From positions 1,674,001 to 1,738,000 of the forward strand of contig OZ237735.1 of NCBI GenBank assembly GCA_965178125.1: a DNA stretch of 64,000 nt, read 5' to 3'. The notes under the pieces were generated by a model. The model was not told the origin of the DNA, did no database searches, and saw nothing but the letters and a program-made list of their open reading frames with translations. Position 1 is the stretch's first letter; each line of letters opens with the position of its first letter. Of this stretch, positions 62,005-64,000 are shown piece by piece. A program made the translations under genes and the position numbers. The DNA comes from Bilabrum cf. latius (lineage: Eukaryota; Bigyra: Bicosoecida; Bigyra; Bicosoecida).

Positions 62005-64000
62005 TCAAGATACCGATAGTAGCCTCGGCGAATCTCGATCAATCCACTCATCGTGAGACTTCGGCCAGCCTGGGAAATGGAGACGAACTAACCCATTTTC
62101 CAGCACCGCCACAACCACGACGACGAACACCTCGCCAAGTTTCCCAAGCAGTCCGATTCGTTGCCTTTTTCTGATGGTCTACCTGGCAGATGAACTAAGA
62201 GCGCCCCCGGCACTTGCTACTACGTTTGAGTCAATCCCACTGCTGGCGTTGTGGCCGCTGCTGCCCGATGCGACAGCACCCTGCACAGCCCCAGAGTGTC
62301 CCCGGGCCAGCTGTGAGGACGAGGCACCAGAGCTGAAAGCACGTTTCCCCGCCTGACTCGGCACAGACGTAGGCGTAGCACTCTTGCTGTTCGGTTTCGA
62401 CACAGGCAGGTCCGGGTCAAGGAGGCAAGGTACGATCATCCCCTCGGCACTCAGCCGGCACTGCCCGTCCTCCAGACCGCTGCGAGCCATGTAATTTTCC
62501 TTCTCCTCGAGGTAGCCGCAAAGAGCATACTCTGGATGCCCAGGCACGGGTGGAGGCAATTCCACAGCGGGCTGCGATGCCATCAGCGCAGCTAGTGACA
62601 CTGGTTGAGAGATGGAAGCACCAGACGATGCAGCCGCTGAGCCGTAAGAAGCTGACGAGGCAGCTGAAGAGCTCGAGCTGGACGACGTCGGCTTTGAATC
62701 AGACCCAGCTCTGTTCCGCAAGGGTTTTGATAGGGACTCAGTCGCATCTGCTTTGCTCCCAACGGCGCTCAAACGTGCAGAGCTCCCCTGTGAGCCAGCC
62801 GACACGTGATCCAGCGTGCCAGGCCGTTGCCCTGCACCCACCCGAGAACGCTTGGAAGCACGGCCAGAGCCATAGTCCCCCGATCCTATCTGCTCAGTCG
62901 ATGGCGCACCGACAGTTGAATAGCTGGAATGCACCGCCTCGCTCGCCGTCGCTGCAATTCCAGCTAAACGCAAGCGCATCAGTTGTTTCTACTCAGAGTG
63001 GGTCGCCACCGATGATGTACCCACGCTACCAGGTGGTGTATTCGTTTCACGGACTTGCACGCAGTGACCTGCATTTGACAAAAGTACTGCCTTGGGCATG
63101 CCATGCGAGGGCCCTACATCAATGCTGCGTGCACTGCCTAGAGACTGTTCTGTGGCCTCAACAGCTGGATGGTGCCTGGCGAGCTAGACTTGGCTCAGCA
63201 TCATATCTCTGCTTCGCTTTGATCCTGTAAGTCTTTCACCTGCTTGCACACGAAAGAGATGCCCGCTCACTGAGCGAGACGCCTAAGAAGACGTGGGATG
63301 TCCCGTCGAAGTGCGCAGGCTCCGAAGCAGGTGTGCTGCCCTGCTGGCCACAGCAGCCAGCCCTGAAGATGGGCTGTAGATCTGCATTCGAGACTAACGC
63401 TGCGGCTGTTTGGGGCCCAGCATGTTTCTGTAAGTCGGGATGGTCCCATTGAGTGAGCCAGCCGATACCGAAGGGTCCTACTAGCTTGCCCGTCCGAGGT
63501 TGTGTCGGGCCCTCCAGTCGTTCCCTCCATGCATTTGTAGCCTCTGGTCAAAGCATAATACGCGTGCCCCTTGAGCAGAGGGCTACATCCCATTCTGGGC
63601 GCGTGTGTGAGTATCACGGGTCGTTGATGATGCGAGGCGAGTGCAAGAAGATATCGCTGCGGCGGATTCGGCTAGATCCCAAGACATGGCACTCTTGGGC
63701 GGCGTCTCTTGGAAACTGTCAGTCGAATGGCCCGATGCCTTGCTGCTCGCTTGGCTTCTGTCGTCGCCAGCCGATCCGTGTGCAGCCAGCCGCAGCCGCC
63801 TTTTCCGTTCGAACAGCACCATGGCCCGCTCCAGGGCAGGCACGTCAATGCGCACATTGTCGGGGCGGCAGTTGCAAGCAGTCTTCAGTGCTGCTCGACC
63901 CCACGGGAGCCAGTCCCACGTGGCAAAATTCACCGCTTCTGCCACGTTCACTCCGGTATTGAACCCGGAATGGAACGCAGCTGGGTGCGTTATGACATAC
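62005..64000 (-). CDS. KDM4-like JmjC histone demethylase, C-terminal part (5' end outside window)
   Basis: The visible part starts inside a JmjC domain: [14 protein letters not shown] with the second iron-binding His, then [17 protein letters not shown] and [12 protein letters not shown]. The C-x-C spacing matches the zinc-binding pair of KDM4/JMJD2 enzymes. A long Ser-rich linker follows, crossing TAGs at 63583, 63481, 63478, 63394, 63283, 63184 and 62989. After a further TAG at 62179-62181 comes a Tudor-knot or chromo-barrel-like segment ([20 protein letters not shown]) ending at TGA 62005-62007. KDM4 proteins also carry C-terminal Tudor domains, so the layout is sensible. An intron in the TAG-dense linker (62980-63580) cannot be excluded, though the frame has no TAA or TGA. 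Confidence 0.8.

Noticed and set aside
219-64000. Programmed stop-codon readthrough, selenocysteine or pyrrolysine
   Set aside because: Readthrough is partial and cannot pass 54 stops in one protein. Selenocysteine uses UGA. Pyrrolysine UAG decoding belongs to certain archaea and bacteria, while this is intron-bearing eukaryotic DNA.
1-64000. CRISPR arrays, insertion sequences, prophage or operons
   Set aside because: No regularly spaced repeats or transposase genes were seen, and gene content and introns are eukaryotic.

Overview
The window is nuclear DNA from a GC-rich, gene-dense eukaryote. About 90% is coding. Introns are few and short (93-195 nt, GT...CAG). Gene content is eukaryotic: a fibrocystin-L (PKHD1L1)-like giant surface protein, PWP1, TRM5, DHCR7, a C-x-P-S-R sulfatase, a JmjC demethylase, a sterol-desaturase-family enzyme and an MFS/SV2-type carrier. 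I cannot name the species; a free-living protist is the simplest guess.

The main result is a changed genetic code. Under the standard code nearly every gene here looks shattered by stop codons, but the in-frame stops are all TAG. Reading TAG as sense joins the pieces into 16 clean genes. Fourteen of them carry about 117 in-frame TAGs in total, roughly 0.6% of codons. All 16 end at TGA (14) or TAA (2); none ends at TAG. The best case is the first gene, a 23.4-kb intronless frame of 7,808 codons with 54 TAG, no TAA and no internal TGA. Conserved domains lie on both sides of many TAGs, and twice two TAGs stand side by side. Comparison with remembered homologues suggests UAG = glutamine; leucine or glutamate are less likely.

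Layout: 219-23645 (+) giant PKHD1L1-like protein; 23646-25043 non-coding, with a 31-nt inverted repeat pair; 25044-26294 (+) unknown; 26409-28352 (-) PWP1; 28509-31148 (-) signal-peptide coiled-coil protein; 31442-34120 (+) unknown membrane protein; 34276-36885 (+) TRM5; 37044-38297 (-) fatty-acid-hydroxylase/sterol-desaturase family; 38402-41461 (-) glycosyltransferase-like; 41578-44089 (+) basic coiled-coil repeat protein; 44394-46532 (-) MFS carrier; 46827-50801 (-) disordered Ser/Gly-rich protein; 51805-53764 (-) arylsulfatase; 54146-55594 (-) DHCR7; 55789-59358 (+) acidic-serine repeat protein; 59555-61894 (-) unknown conserved-looking protein; 62005-64000 (-) C-terminal part of a KDM4-like JmjC protein.

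The genes do not form an operon or one pathway. Two touch sterol metabolism (DHCR7, possibly the desaturase-family enzyme), and several products enter the secretory route (PKHD1L1-like protein, sulfatase, glycosyltransferase-like protein). The shared feature is the code.
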